A model generated the notes under the pieces. The model saw only the letters and a program-made list of their open reading frames with translations. It was not told the DNA's origin and did not search any database. From a virus, in IMG/VR virus record IMGVR_UViG_3300028392_000145, positions 1-37,710 of that record: a DNA stretch of 37,710 nt; one strand, given 5' to 3'. Position 1 is the first letter of the stretch; each line of letters starts with the position of its first letter. Both the position numbers and the translations under genes were made by a program. This document shows positions 15,758 to 24,249 of the stretch, in pieces.

Positions 15758-16864
15758 ATGATAACATATAACCTTAACCATGTAAATGGACTATTTTTTG
15801 AATTACTTACCGATGAAGGAAAAAATAGGGAGTATGACGTATCTTTTATAGACAATAGCAATTTTGAAAAAAATACTATTTACGAAAGTAAAATGAAGGT
15901 TAATACATGGGTAAGATTAGATAGAAAATACCTATCCGATATATCCATAGTTGTATCATTTCAAGGTAGAACTATCACTCAAATAAATCTTTTGATAGAA
16001 ATTATCAATAAAAAAGTGTTTATAAACTTTGAAAGCTCGTCTTTGGGTGATACGATAGCTTGGATGCCTTATTGTTTGGCAGTTAAAAAAATGTACCTAT
16101 GTGATGTGGTTGTTTCTACTTTTCACAATTATTTATTTGAAAAAGAATATCCAGAGCTAACATTTGTTGGTAGGGGTGTGGTGGTGAATGATATTTTTGC
16201 CATGTTTGAGCTAGGATGGTTTTGGGATAAAGCAAAAGAGCCAGTCAACCCAATAATGATACCATTACAACAGACGGCTTGTAATATTTTAAACTTACCA
16301 TACCATGAAATTAAACCTAAAATAGATTTTACCCCTACACAAAGACCTATTGAAGATAAATATGTAGCCATAGGCATACATTCTACATCAAGATTAAAGT
16401 TGTGGGATTATTGGCAGGATGTGGTGGACTATCTAATTGATAAAGGTTACAAAGTGATAGAAATTTCAAAAATAGATAAAGACCATAAATCATTCTATAC
16501 CCAACCACAACTAACAAATATTATACAACTTGAAAATACTTCAATGGTTAATACAATGAATGTGATACATCATTGTGAATACTATATAGGTCTTTCTAGT
16601 GGCTTATCTTGGCTTTCTTGGGCTTTAAATAAACAAGTGGTAATGATTGCCAACTTTACCAATAAGAGTCATGAATTTCAATCTAATTGCATTAGAGTAA
16701 CTAGTGATAGTGTTTGTAATAGTTGTTGGAATAATCCTATGTTTAAATTTGATAAATCAAACTGGGAATTTTGCCCCGAACATGAAGATACTCCTAGACA
16801 ATTTGAGTGTCATAAAAGTATTGGTAGTAATTATGTTATTGAAAAATTAAATAATATATTATGA
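15758..16864 (+). CDS. O-glycosyltransferase of the TibC/BAHT autotransporter heptosyltransferase family
   Basis: The 368-residue protein matches this family along its length. It has an N-terminal beta domain (residues 1-80), FESSSLGDTIAWMPYCLAV near residue 90, YPELTFVGRG, IMIPLQQTACNIL, YVAIGIHSTSRLKLWDYW and YYIGLSSGLSWLSWAL. The metal finger CNSCWNNP, then FCPEHE and ECHKSIG completes it. In enteric bacteria such enzymes attach heptose to Ser or Thr of autotransporter repeats, in the cytoplasm, as dodecamers with a Cys-held metal. Here the nearest candidate acceptors are the Ser/Thr tripeptide repeats of the fibre genes. Family call is strong; the sugar and target are inferred. Confidence 0.88.
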   Translation: MITYNLNHVNGLFFELLTDEGKNREYDVSFIDNSNFEKNTIYESKMKVNTWVRLDRKYLSDISIVVSFQGRTITQINLLIEIINKKVFINFESSSLGDTIAWMPYCLAVKKMYLCDVVVSTFHNYLFEKEYPELTFVGRGVVVNDIFAMFELGWFWDKAKEPVNPIMIPLQQTACNILNLPYHEIKPKIDFTPTQRPIEDKYVAIGIHSTSRLKLWDYWQDVVDYLIDKGYKVIEISKIDKDHKSFYTQPQLTNIIQLENTSMVNTMNVIHHCEYYIGLSSGLSWLSWALNKQVVMIANFTNKSHEFQSNCIRVTSDSVCNSCWNNPMFKFDKSNWEFCPEHEDTPRQFECHKSIGSNYVIEKLNNIL

Positions 16865-17415
16865 ATAATTCCACAATAATTAATAAAAAAAAGAGATGTA
16901 AAAGTTGTGGTAAAATTGACTACATTTTTTCAAAAGGTGAATGTAAGCAATGTGCTATTGTGTCTACCACTCAAAAAAGAGTTGAAAAATACGAACTAGA
17001 ACAAGGAATTGAACTGGATGAATCACTACAAAATCTAATAAATGATTTAGATATAGTATTTAGTAGGTACATAAGGATTAAATATAGCGATAACGATGGT
17101 AATTCAGAGTGCTTTACTTGTAGTAAAAAGGGACATTATACGACCTTACAATGTGGACATTTTATACCTAGAGCAAATTTGGGAACAAGATTTTTGGAAC
17201 AAAATACTAGACCTCAATGTAAAACTTGCAATGAGTATAAAGACGGAAATATTGAAGAATACACAATACGATTAGAAAACGAAAACAATGGTATCACAGA
17301 TTGGTTAGCAGAACAATCAAGGCAAGTATATAAGCCTACTAGGGATGAAATCAAACAAATGCTTTTTGAATATAGACATAAGCTAAATATCATTAGTGCC
17401 AAACTAAAAAATTAA
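16861..17415 (+). CDS. ninG: NinG-like HNH recombination protein
   Basis: The 184-residue protein has an N-terminal zinc ribbon (RCKSCGKID, GECKQCA). A second Cys-rich core follows: ECFTCSKKGHYTTLQCGHFIPRANLG, TRFLEQNTRPQCKTCNEYKDG. The C-G-H-F-I-P-R and Q-C-x2-C-N parts are diagnostic of lambda NinG/Rap, which cleaves branched DNA in phage recombination. Its start overlaps the BAHT-like gene by ATGA, so it closes the glycosyltransferase operon just before a bidirectional terminator. Its presence in a glycan operon is odd. Confidence 0.85.
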   Translation: MNNSTIINKKKRCKSCGKIDYIFSKGECKQCAIVSTTQKRVEKYELEQGIELDESLQNLINDLDIVFSRYIRIKYSDNDGNSECFTCSKKGHYTTLQCGHFIPRANLGTRFLEQNTRPQCKTCNEYKDGNIEEYTIRLENENNGITDWLAEQSRQVYKPTRDEIKQMLFEYRHKLNIISAKLKN

Positions 17416-17450
17416 AAAAGTATAGAACAATTAAGTCCTATACTTTTTTT
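17414..17450. terminator. Bidirectional rho-independent terminator
   Basis: A 12-base perfect stem (AAAAAAGTATAG and CTATACTTTTTT) closes a 13-base loop. T-runs follow on both strands. It lies between the convergent NinG gene and the gene ending at 17457, so it stops transcription from both sides. Confidence 0.85.
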
Positions 17451-17456
17451 AAAATA

Positions 17457-17795
17457 TTATTTTAGTTGTCCAGCTAAATCTACTATTGTTTGTGAAACTA
17501 CACCCCATTTGCAATTTTTGAATAGTTCTTTAAGTTTGTCAAAATCGGCATCTTCAAGTTCAAAAGTTTCATTAACTAATAAGTAACCTTCTTCACTAGG
17601 CAAATATTCTTTTGTAAATATTTCCTTATGAGCATCTAATTTCTCTAAAAGTCGTAGTCTTTTAATCATTTCATCTACATCAAACCCACCTTGCACTGGG
17701 TTATTAATAGCCGTTTTTAAAAGTTCATAGGTGTTAAAAAAAACATCTTGACCATTTAATTTCTCTTTTCTAATGTTTAATTGAATTGTTTTCAT
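17457..17795 (-). CDS. Hypothetical protein, 112 aa
   Basis: I do not recognise a named family. The protein is soluble and helix-rich: MKTIQLNIRKEKLNG at the start, GFDVDEMIKRLRLLEKLD in the middle, LEDADFDKLKELFKNCKW near the end. It is a single-gene unit with its own promoter and a shared terminator. Helical proteins of this shape lie near structural genes in other phages, but no function is established. Confidence 0.68.
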   Translation of the reverse strand: MKTIQLNIRKEKLNGQDVFFNTYELLKTAINNPVQGGFDVDEMIKRLRLLEKLDAHKEIFTKEYLPSEEGYLLVNETFELEDADFDKLKELFKNCKWGVVSQTIVDLAGQLK

Positions 17796-17815
17796 TGGTT
17801 ATTTTTTAGTTTATG

Positions 17816-17847
17816 CAAATGTAAAATTTAATTTATCTATATCACAA
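17816..17847 (-). promoter_or_regulatory. Bacteroidota-type promoter
   Basis: The minus strand has TTG (17845-17847), a 21-base spacer and TACATTTG (17816-17823), matching TTG / TAnnTTTG. It is 21 bases before the ATG of the gene at 17457-17795. The intervening leader has the A-rich AAAAAATAACC element. Confidence 0.62.
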
Positions 17848-17867
17848 TTATAAAAATTATATATAAT

Positions 17868-18191
17868 TTATTTTATAGTTGTGGTAGACGTTGTTGTAGA
17901 AGTAGTTGTACTTGGTACTGGTGGTACATAATCTCCTATGATTGTAAGGTTAAGAACTTGTGGTGATGCAGCCCAACTATAAGCATATTCATCATTATTA
18001 CCCCATGATTGATATGCTGCTCCTGTCATATCAATATTACCACTAGCACATACTCCCATATTTTCATCTAATAAAGCATAGTAGAATCTAGAATACTTAA
18101 ATAACTCTCCACCAATAGGGTAAAGATTAAAGATAGTTGCCGTTACTGATTTTCCGTTTACCCAACTTTGGATAGGAGAAATTAATTTCAT
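17868..18191 (-). CDS. Small virion-type protein with STTT tail
   Basis: The start is the ATG at 18191 (MKLISPIQSW), 14 bases after the fibre gene; the longer frame would overlap it. The 107-residue protein has a beta-prone domain of about 90 residues (GKSVTATIFNLYPIGG, FYYALLDENMGVCASGNI). A Thr-rich tail follows (PSTTTSTTTSTTT). The tail copies the repeat type of the mucin-like protein at 5740-6762. It may be a fibre-associated protein or capping factor. Function unknown. Confidence 0.7.
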   Translation of the reverse strand: MKLISPIQSWVNGKSVTATIFNLYPIGGELFKYSRFYYALLDENMGVCASGNIDMTGAAYQSWGNNDEYAYSWAASPQVLNLTIIGDYVPPVPSTTTSTTTSTTTIK

Positions 18192-18204
18192 AATTTTTAT
18201 TTTT

Positions 18205-21200
18205 TTATGGTGAAGTTGAAGATAAGTTAATATAATAATCTGTTCCGTCAATATTTACTGTCCAATATCCTGCTGCTCCTACTGCTAAACCTGTTTGTAC
18301 TGCTCCAAATTTCATTGTTCCTGCTGATGCGGTTATTGGTGCTTCTGTTTTTAATGTAAGTGTTTGGAATTTACCATCTTTTACCATTCTGAATTTCTCT
18401 ACATCATTTGATGGAAGTGTTCCAAAGGAGTAAATTATATCTCCATTATTTTGGTTACTAACAATCATTTTATTGGCTGTGTAACCTGCTGTTTGTTGAA
18501 CACTTACTATTAAATCTCCTGCTGCTGATAGATTTGAATAATCTGTTGATGCTCCTGCTGCTGCAAACCATCCTATTCCGTATGTTGCATTTTTTACGTT
18601 TAATCCATTAGAAGTACCATTTATAACTACGTTACCACCTGTTGTTACACTACTAGAGAATGTAGCTGCTCCTGTGGATGCTATGCGTAACGCTTCAGTT
18701 AAAACATTTGAACTGTTAGTTACATACAATCTAAATTCAGTTTCTGCACTTGCTGCATAATTACTATATGCTCTTAAATCAACTCCTGCTCCATTAAGAT
18801 TATCAAGAGGTGCGCCAATTTTAAATCCTGTATAAATTTGTGTGCCACTTGCCCAATTAGTAGCAACTGAAGTAAAAGCATAACCGCTTGATGCAACATT
18901 AGTAACTAAAACATTACCACCACTAAACCTTCCTGTACCATTAACATCTAGTAAATATCCTGCATCAGTTCCACCTGTATTTATACCAACATTGCCACTA
19001 GCATTTATATATAATTGTGAGCCAATTCTAAAATCAACCCTTGCACTTAAAGCATCATTAACACAATCAAATTGAGCACCACTATTATCTAATAATCTCC
19101 AATTTTGATTTGTAGCAGTTTTAACTCCTAATGGTGTACTTGTTGCAGCTCCATTTACTTGAACACTACTAGAGAATGTAGCTGCTCCTGTTACTAATAA
19201 TCCGCTACCATTTGCAACTAATTGTAATCTATCTCCTGTTCTATCATATCTAAATGCTGCTCTTTCAGTTCCTGCATCGGTTTGCAAACTCATTATATTA
19301 TTTACTCCTGTCGTAGCACTATTTAATGCTACCAAAGGAATATTAGCAGCTGAACCTGTTGATTGTATAATAGCGCCATATCCACTACCTGTAATATTTA
19401 AAGAATACCCTAAATCACTACCTACTATTAATTTTGTTGCCGTTACACTACTAGAGAATGTAGCTGCTCCTGACGAGTTTAAAACAAAATTTGATGCTCC
19501 ATTTTTACCAATAATAAATGTATCATTAGGGTTATCATTTATTATTCTCCAATAATTACCTGTATTAACACCTATGTCTATATAAGTATAACCTGCACTA
19601 AACAATCTAAATTTACCATATACATCTAACTTTTCAGCAGGACTTGTTGTTCCTATACCTACATTACCGCCATTGGGAACTAAAGCAAGATTGTTGTAGC
19701 CAGTTAAAGCAGTATAAGGTTGAATAAAACCATAGTTGCTTGTAGTGTTAAAACCTATTGATAATCTTTTTAAACTACTTGTTGCGCCTGAAATTACAAA
19801 CTGTCCTGAGTTAGCATCGTTGTTATCTGCTTGTACGTTAAGTAAAGCTAAAGGCGATGTAGTACCTATACCTACATTACCACCTCCACTTTGAAAAACT
19901 AAACTACCATACCCCCCCCCACTTCCTATTAAAGCATCTAATTCAGTATATGTATTTCCTGTAGTTGCACCATGTGTAATATATAACATAGATACACCAT
20001 CACTATTGGTTATTCTTGATGTACCACTAACAACCAATTTATTTGATACATCAGTAGTTGTTCCTATTAATACATTTCCCCCACTTGTTATGCGCATACG
20101 TTCGGAAGAACTTGTAAAAAATTGTAATTGGCTACCATCCATAAAGTTTGGTATATAACCTGTACCTCTTGCAAAAGCTAAAGTTCCTGCACCTGTTCCA
20201 TCATAAAATAATTCTAAACCTGTTCCTGTTGTCGGTGCTGTATTACCTGTTACTTGTATTCTTTGTGAGAATGTAGCTGCTCCTGTGGAGGCTATTGTAA
20301 GTCTTTTTGTATATGAAGCACCCGTGTAAACTTCAAAATCGTTGTTAGTTTGAACTACCCCATTATTACCAACTAATCCTATATAAGTATTATTACTTGC
20401 ATTTGAATATGTAGTAAAAATATTATTTGTTGAAGTATTTACTAAATTAATTGCTGAAGCAGCGGTTGTTAAATTAACTGTTATTGCTCCACTAAACCTT
20501 CCTGTACCATTAACATCTAGTTTGTAGCCTGCATCGGTAGAATTTCCACCTATGCTTACATTCTTGGTAGAACCAAAAACACGCATTGCCTCTACCCCAT
20601 TAATACCAAATAAGATATTACTTGTTCCTTGTGAAGAAATAGCAAAATCACCTGCAACTGAATTGGTTACAAAATTATTTGCTGAGGTAGCTAATCCAAA
20701 CTTTGCTTGGTAAGTAGCACCTGTTAATGCATCAGCCAAAGAAACCGAAGGAGCAGGACCAGCTATTAATAATTGGTTATCAGCAGTGGCAGAATAAATA
20801 TTAAATGCCCTAACCACTGTTGCACTTCCAACTGTTACACCACTACCATTATCAAATAATAAACTATTACCTATTGTTGTTCCACTACCTGTAAACTTAG
20901 CTACATAATTAAGTGTGCCACTAATTGTACCTTCACCACTAGAACCGCTAGAACCACTACTTCCGCTTGTTCCGCTAGAACCGCTTGAACCACTACTTGC
21001 ACTCGTTCCGCTACTTCCACTCGAACCACTTGAACCACTACTTGCAGATGTGCCACTTGAACCACTACTACCACTCGTTGCACTTGTTCCACTAGAACCA
21101 CTACTTGCCGATGTGCCACTTGAACCATTTGTTCCACTAGAACCCGAACTTCCACTTGTTGCACTTGTTCCGCTAGAACCCGAACTACCACTAGAACCAC

Positions 21201-24200
21201 TACTGCCACTCGTTCCACTAGTTCCATTAGCCCCACTTGTTCCACTACTTCCGCTAGAGCCGCTTGAGCCACTACTTCCACTTGTTGCACTTGTTCCGCT
21301 TGAACCCGAACTACCACTAGAACCACTACTTCCGCTTGTGCCACTTGTTCCATTAACCCCACTTGTTGCACTTGAGCCACTAGAGCCACTTGTAGCAGAT
21401 GTACCACTACTTGCAGAAGTTCCGCTAGAACCCGAACTACCACTAGAACCACTAGAGCCACTACTACCACTTGACGCACTTGTGCCACTAGAACCCGAAC
21501 TTGCGGATGTTCCACTAGAACCCGAACTACCACTAGAACCGCTCGAACCGCTTGTTGCACTTGTTCCAGAGCTTCCATTAGTTCCACTAGTTCCACTAGT
21601 TCCACTAGAACCCGAACTTGCCGATGTACCACTTGAACCGCTAGAGCCACTTGAACCCGAACTACCACTTGAACCCGAACTTGCACTTGTTCCACTCGAA
21701 CCACTTGAACCGCTTGAACCGCTCGAACCCGAAGTTGCGGATGTACCACTAGAACCAGAAGTTCCATTTGTTCCCGAAGTTCCACTTGTACCTGAAGTTC
21801 CGCTACTTCCATTAGTTCCACTCGTACCGCTTGTGCCACTAGTTCCACTTGTTCCGCTAGGAGCATTGAAAGTAGTTTGTGCGTAAGAATAGTAACTACT
21901 TCCTTCTGTATAAAAGTTTAAAGTTTGGCTTTGATTGTCGTTATTAGTAACATTTATAACTGCATATAATCTATCACTTGCATTAAGGCTTTGTGATGGA
22001 ATAAAAACATCGCAATATATTTGTTGTATAATTGTTGAATCAATTGTTACTAATACATTATTTGTAGCACCTAATAATGTACTTACCGCACCCGTTGTAT
22101 ATTTATACAATTGAACGTACACGTTCCATATAGAACGTGTACTTCCTAAAAAGTGCATGGTAAATGACCAGTTACCAGAAGGTATTGAAGTAGCATTAGG
22201 TACACCCGTATCGGTAGCAAAAGTTGCTATAATTCCACTTGCACCACTTCCTAAAGTTATATTTGTTGTCGTTTGAGCCGAACCACTAGGGATAGGACTT
22301 AATTGTTTATATGTTGGACTACCAAAAGCACTACTTGTATTGGTAGAATAGTTCATGTAATAAATCTGACCACCACTTACCCCACTTATCCCACTTGTGC
22401 CTGTTAATCCACTTGTGCCACTACTTCCACTACTTGCCGAAGTTCCACTACTTGCACTCGTACCACTCGTTCCCGAACTTGCACTTGTGCCACTAGAACC
22501 GCTTGTTCCACTAGAACCCGAACTTGCACTCGTACCGCTAGAACCACTTGAACCACTTGTTGCACTCGTTCCACTAGAACCCGAACTAGCACTTGTTCCA
22601 CTAGAGCCACTAGAGCCACTTGATGCACTCGTACCACTAGAACCATTAGTTCCACTCGTGCCATTAGTTCCACTTGTGCCATTAGTTCCACTCGTGCCAT
22701 TAGTTCCACTTGTACCATTTATTCCGCTTGTGCCACTAGAACCAGATGTTCCGCTAGAACCCGATGTTCCACTAGAGCCACTTGAAGCACTTGTTCCACT
22801 CGAACCATCAGTTCCCGTTGTGCCACTAGAACCCGAAGTTGCACTTGTTCCACTAGAGCCACTAGAGCCACTTGTTCCACTCGTTCCCGTAGTTCCACTA
22901 GAGCCACTAGATGCACTCGTACCGCTAGAACCATTAGTTCCCGTTGTGCCACTAGAACCCGAACTTGCACTCGTTCCACTACTTCCACTTGTTGCAGATG
23001 TACCACTAGAAGCACTAGAACCACTACTTCCACTTGTGCCACTTGAAGCACTAGTTCCGCTAGAACCATCAGTACCACTAGAACCCGAACTGCCACTTGT
23101 CGCACTCGTACCACTTGAACCACTCGTTGCACTACTACCACTTGTGCCACTTGAACCACTACTTGCCGAAGTTCCGCTAGAACCATTAGTTCCACTAGAA
23201 CCACTACTTGCCGATGTGCCACTTGAACCGCTAGAGCCACTAGATGCACTAGAACCACTCGAACCCGAACTACCGCTTGTTCCACTAGAGCCATTAGTTC
23301 CACTTGACCCAGAACTAGCCGATGTTCCACTTGACCCCGAAGTTCCACTACTACCAGCCGTTCCACTTGAACCTGCCGCTGAAGTCTTTTGAACTAATAT
23401 AGCCGTAGTAGTATTAATCTTTATATAAACGGGAAAACTACCACTTGTATAAGTAGTAGATAAATTTCCTACAACATTTGGGTTAAAATATAAGACATCC
23501 CCAACATTACCTACCAATGGTGGTAAATTGGAAACAATACGACCTAATGGTCGCACATTCATATTCCCCGTTTCGGGTGTAGACACGGCACTTACTATAC
23601 CAGCAATGCTATTTACTTCATTGATTGTTAAACTTGTAACTTTTACAAATTGCCCCGAACTATTTATTTTAACGAAATCACCTTCGACAAAACTAGCATA
23701 GATACTAGCACTAGGGTTTATCTGAAAGAAATCGGTTAAATAATTTCTAAAACGAAATCTATCGTGTAAATCATTCAACCAAAATGTTAAATCACCTAAT
23801 TGACTTCTTATTTGTTCGGTGGGAGTAATACTAGGAAGACCATCATTAGTTAAAGAAAAAACAACTCCTACAAATCCTTCGGGTGGAAAATTATTTCCTT
23901 GACCAGTATTATCTACAACTAAATTATATAAATCTACGTCTTCAAGAATAACATCACATGAAGTTCCATTGTAGTTAATGTTAGATATAGCATTAATGCG
24001 GTAGCAATTACCATTAGGCAATCCCAACCACATACCCACCATAAAATTAGTTGCATTATATTGCAATGGTGGTGTCGTATCGTAAGAACTAGTTTCTTGA
24101 ATTAAAACGGATAATGTACTAGAAAACGTATAACCAGAACCATTCCAATTGCTTAAAGGATTAACATAAGTAGAAGCTATCGTTGTACTCCCAAAGTTTA

Positions 24201-24243
24201 TACTTGCAGGTACACAAATTGGTGGTGTTATAATTTTTGCCAT
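18205..24243 (-). CDS. Giant fibre protein with two Gly-Ser/Thr-Ser tripeptide tracts
   Basis: The 2012-residue protein has five parts. Residues 1-290 form a beta-rich N-terminal domain (MAKIITPPICVPAS...). Residues 291-625 and 796-1103 are tripeptide tracts built of G-T-S, G-S-S and A-S-S units with rare G-T-N and G-T-D. Residues 626-795 form a globular beta domain. Residues 1104-2012 hold repeated phage-fibre modules of the NVGIGTTSP and GAATFSSSV types, ending in a small beta domain. I see no S74 chaperone. The Gly-x-y spacing suggests an extended or collagen-like shaft; the roughly 640 tract residues are mostly Ser and Thr and are plausible glycan sites. Likely a receptor-binding fibre. 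A run of nine G (minus strand) lies in codons 1442-1444. Confidence 0.85.
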   Translation of the reverse strand: MAKIITPPICVPASINFGSTTIASTYVNPLSNWNGSGYTFSSTLSVLIQETSSYDTTPPLQYNATNFMVGMWLGLPNGNCYRINAISNINYNGTSCDVILEDVDLYNLVVDNTGQGNNFPPEGFVGVVFSLTNDGLPSITPTEQIRSQLGDLTFWLNDLHDRFRFRNYLTDFFQINPSASIYASFVEGDFVKINSSGQFVKVTSLTINEVNSIAGIVSAVSTPETGNMNVRPLGRIVSNLPPLVGNVGDVLYFNPNVVGNLSTTYTSGSFPVYIKINTTTAILVQKTSAAGSSGTAGSSGTSGSSGTSASSGSSGTNGSSGTSGSSGSSGSSASSGSSGSSGTSASSGSSGTNGSSGTSASSGSSGTSGSSATSGSSGTSATSGSSGSSGTDGSSGTSASSGTSGSSGSSASSGTSATSGSSGTSASSGSSGTTGTNGSSGTSASSGSSGTTGTSGTSGSSGSSGTSATSGSSGTTGTDGSSGTSASSGSSGTSGSSGTSGSSGTSGINGTSGTNGTSGTNGTSGTNGTSGTNGSSGTSASSGSSGSSGTSASSGSSGTSATSGSSGSSGTSASSGSSGTSGSSGTSASSGTSGTSASSGTSASSGSSGTSGLTGTSGISGVSGGQIYYMNYSTNTSSAFGSPTYKQLSPIPSGSAQTTTNITLGSGASGIIATFATDTGVPNATSIPSGNWSFTMHFLGSTRSIWNVYVQLYKYTTGAVSTLLGATNNVLVTIDSTIIQQIYCDVFIPSQSLNASDRLYAVINVTNNDNQSQTLNFYTEGSSYYSYAQTTFNAPSGTSGTSGTSGTSGTNGSSGTSGTSGTSGTNGTSGSSGTSATSGSSGSSGSSGSSGTSASSGSSGSSGSSGSSGSSGTSASSGSSGTSGTSGTNGSSGTSATSGSSGSSGSSGSSGTSASSGSSGTSASSGSSGSSGSSGSSGSSGTSASSGTSATSGSSGSSATSGVNGTSGTSGSSGSSGSSGSSGTSATSGSSGSSGSSGSSGTSGANGTSGTSGSSGSSGSSGSSGTSATSGSSGSSGTNGSSGTSASSGSSGTSATSGSSGSSGTSASSGSSGSSGSSGTSASSGSSGSSGTSGSSGSSGSSGEGTISGTLNYVAKFTGSGTTIGNSLLFDNGSGVTVGSATVVRAFNIYSATADNQLLIAGPAPSVSLADALTGATYQAKFGLATSANNFVTNSVAGDFAISSQGTSNILFGINGVEAMRVFGSTKNVSIGGNSTDAGYKLDVNGTGRFSGAITVNLTTAASAINLVNTSTNNIFTTYSNASNNTYIGLVGNNGVVQTNNDFEVYTGASYTKRLTIASTGAATFSQRIQVTGNTAPTTGTGLELFYDGTGAGTLAFARGTGYIPNFMDGSQLQFFTSSSERMRITSGGNVLIGTTTDVSNKLVVSGTSRITNSDGVSMLYITHGATTGNTYTELDALIGSGGGYGSLVFQSGGGNVGIGTTSPLALLNVQADNNDANSGQFVISGATSSLKRLSIGFNTTSNYGFIQPYTALTGYNNLALVPNGGNVGIGTTSPAEKLDVYGKFRLFSAGYTYIDIGVNTGNYWRIINDNPNDTFIIGKNGASNFVLNSSGAATFSSSVTATKLIVGSDLGYSLNITGSGYGAIIQSTGSAANIPLVALNSATTGVNNIMSLQTDAGTERAAFRYDRTGDRLQLVANGSGLLVTGAATFSSSVQVNGAATSTPLGVKTATNQNWRLLDNSGAQFDCVNDALSARVDFRIGSQLYINASGNVGINTGGTDAGYLLDVNGTGRFSGGNVLVTNVASSGYAFTSVATNWASGTQIYTGFKIGAPLDNLNGAGVDLRAYSNYAASAETEFRLYVTNSSNVLTEALRIASTGAATFSSSVTTGGNVVINGTSNGLNVKNATYGIGWFAAAGASTDYSNLSAAGDLIVSVQQTAGYTANKMIVSNQNNGDIIYSFGTLPSNDVEKFRMVKDGKFQTLTLKTEAPITASAGTMKFGAVQTGLAVGAAGYWTVNIDGTDYYINLSSTSP
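19912..19920 (-). repeat. Homopolymer of nine G in the fibre gene
   Basis: Nine C on the plus strand (nine G in the coding strand) encode Gly1442-Gly1444 of the fibre. In an AT-rich genome this is a striking run. Gain or loss of one base would drop the last 568 residues. Confidence 0.9.
20935..21858 (-). repeat. Tripeptide-coding repeat tract 2 of the fibre
   Basis: About 920 bases encode residues 796-1103 in nine-base and longer modules (GSSGTS, ASSGSS and GTNGSS types). The three-base periodicity leaves two other frames open; these are not genes. Many modules are near-identical to tract 1. Confidence 0.9.
22369..23373 (-). repeat. Tripeptide-coding repeat tract 1 of the fibre
   Basis: About 1 kb encodes residues 291-625 in G-x-S units. 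A cluster of GTNGTS repeats at about 22630-22720 is almost perfectly tandem. It shares modules with tract 2 and with the smaller spike gene, giving substrates for recombination. Confidence 0.9.
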
Positions 24244-24249
24244 ACATAA

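Noticed and set aside
18205-18300. S74 intramolecular chaperone at the fibre C-terminus
   Set aside because: The last residues (YYINLSSTSP) and the preceding part lack the Ser-Lys catalytic pattern of S74.
20915-21886. Long open frame on the plus strand opposite fibre tract 2, and a second one on the minus strand in another frame
   Set aside because: Both are low-complexity shadows of the nine-base-period coding repeat (Pro-Leu-Glu and Val-Gln type runs). They have no domain and overlap a clear gene.
20935-23373. Possible CRISPR array
   Set aside because: Repeats are in-frame coding modules of variable length with no uniform spacer, inside a single gene.
22397-23392. 331-codon plus-strand frame opposite fibre tract 1
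   Set aside because: Same periodic artefact; its composition is fixed by the complementary Ser/Gly codons.
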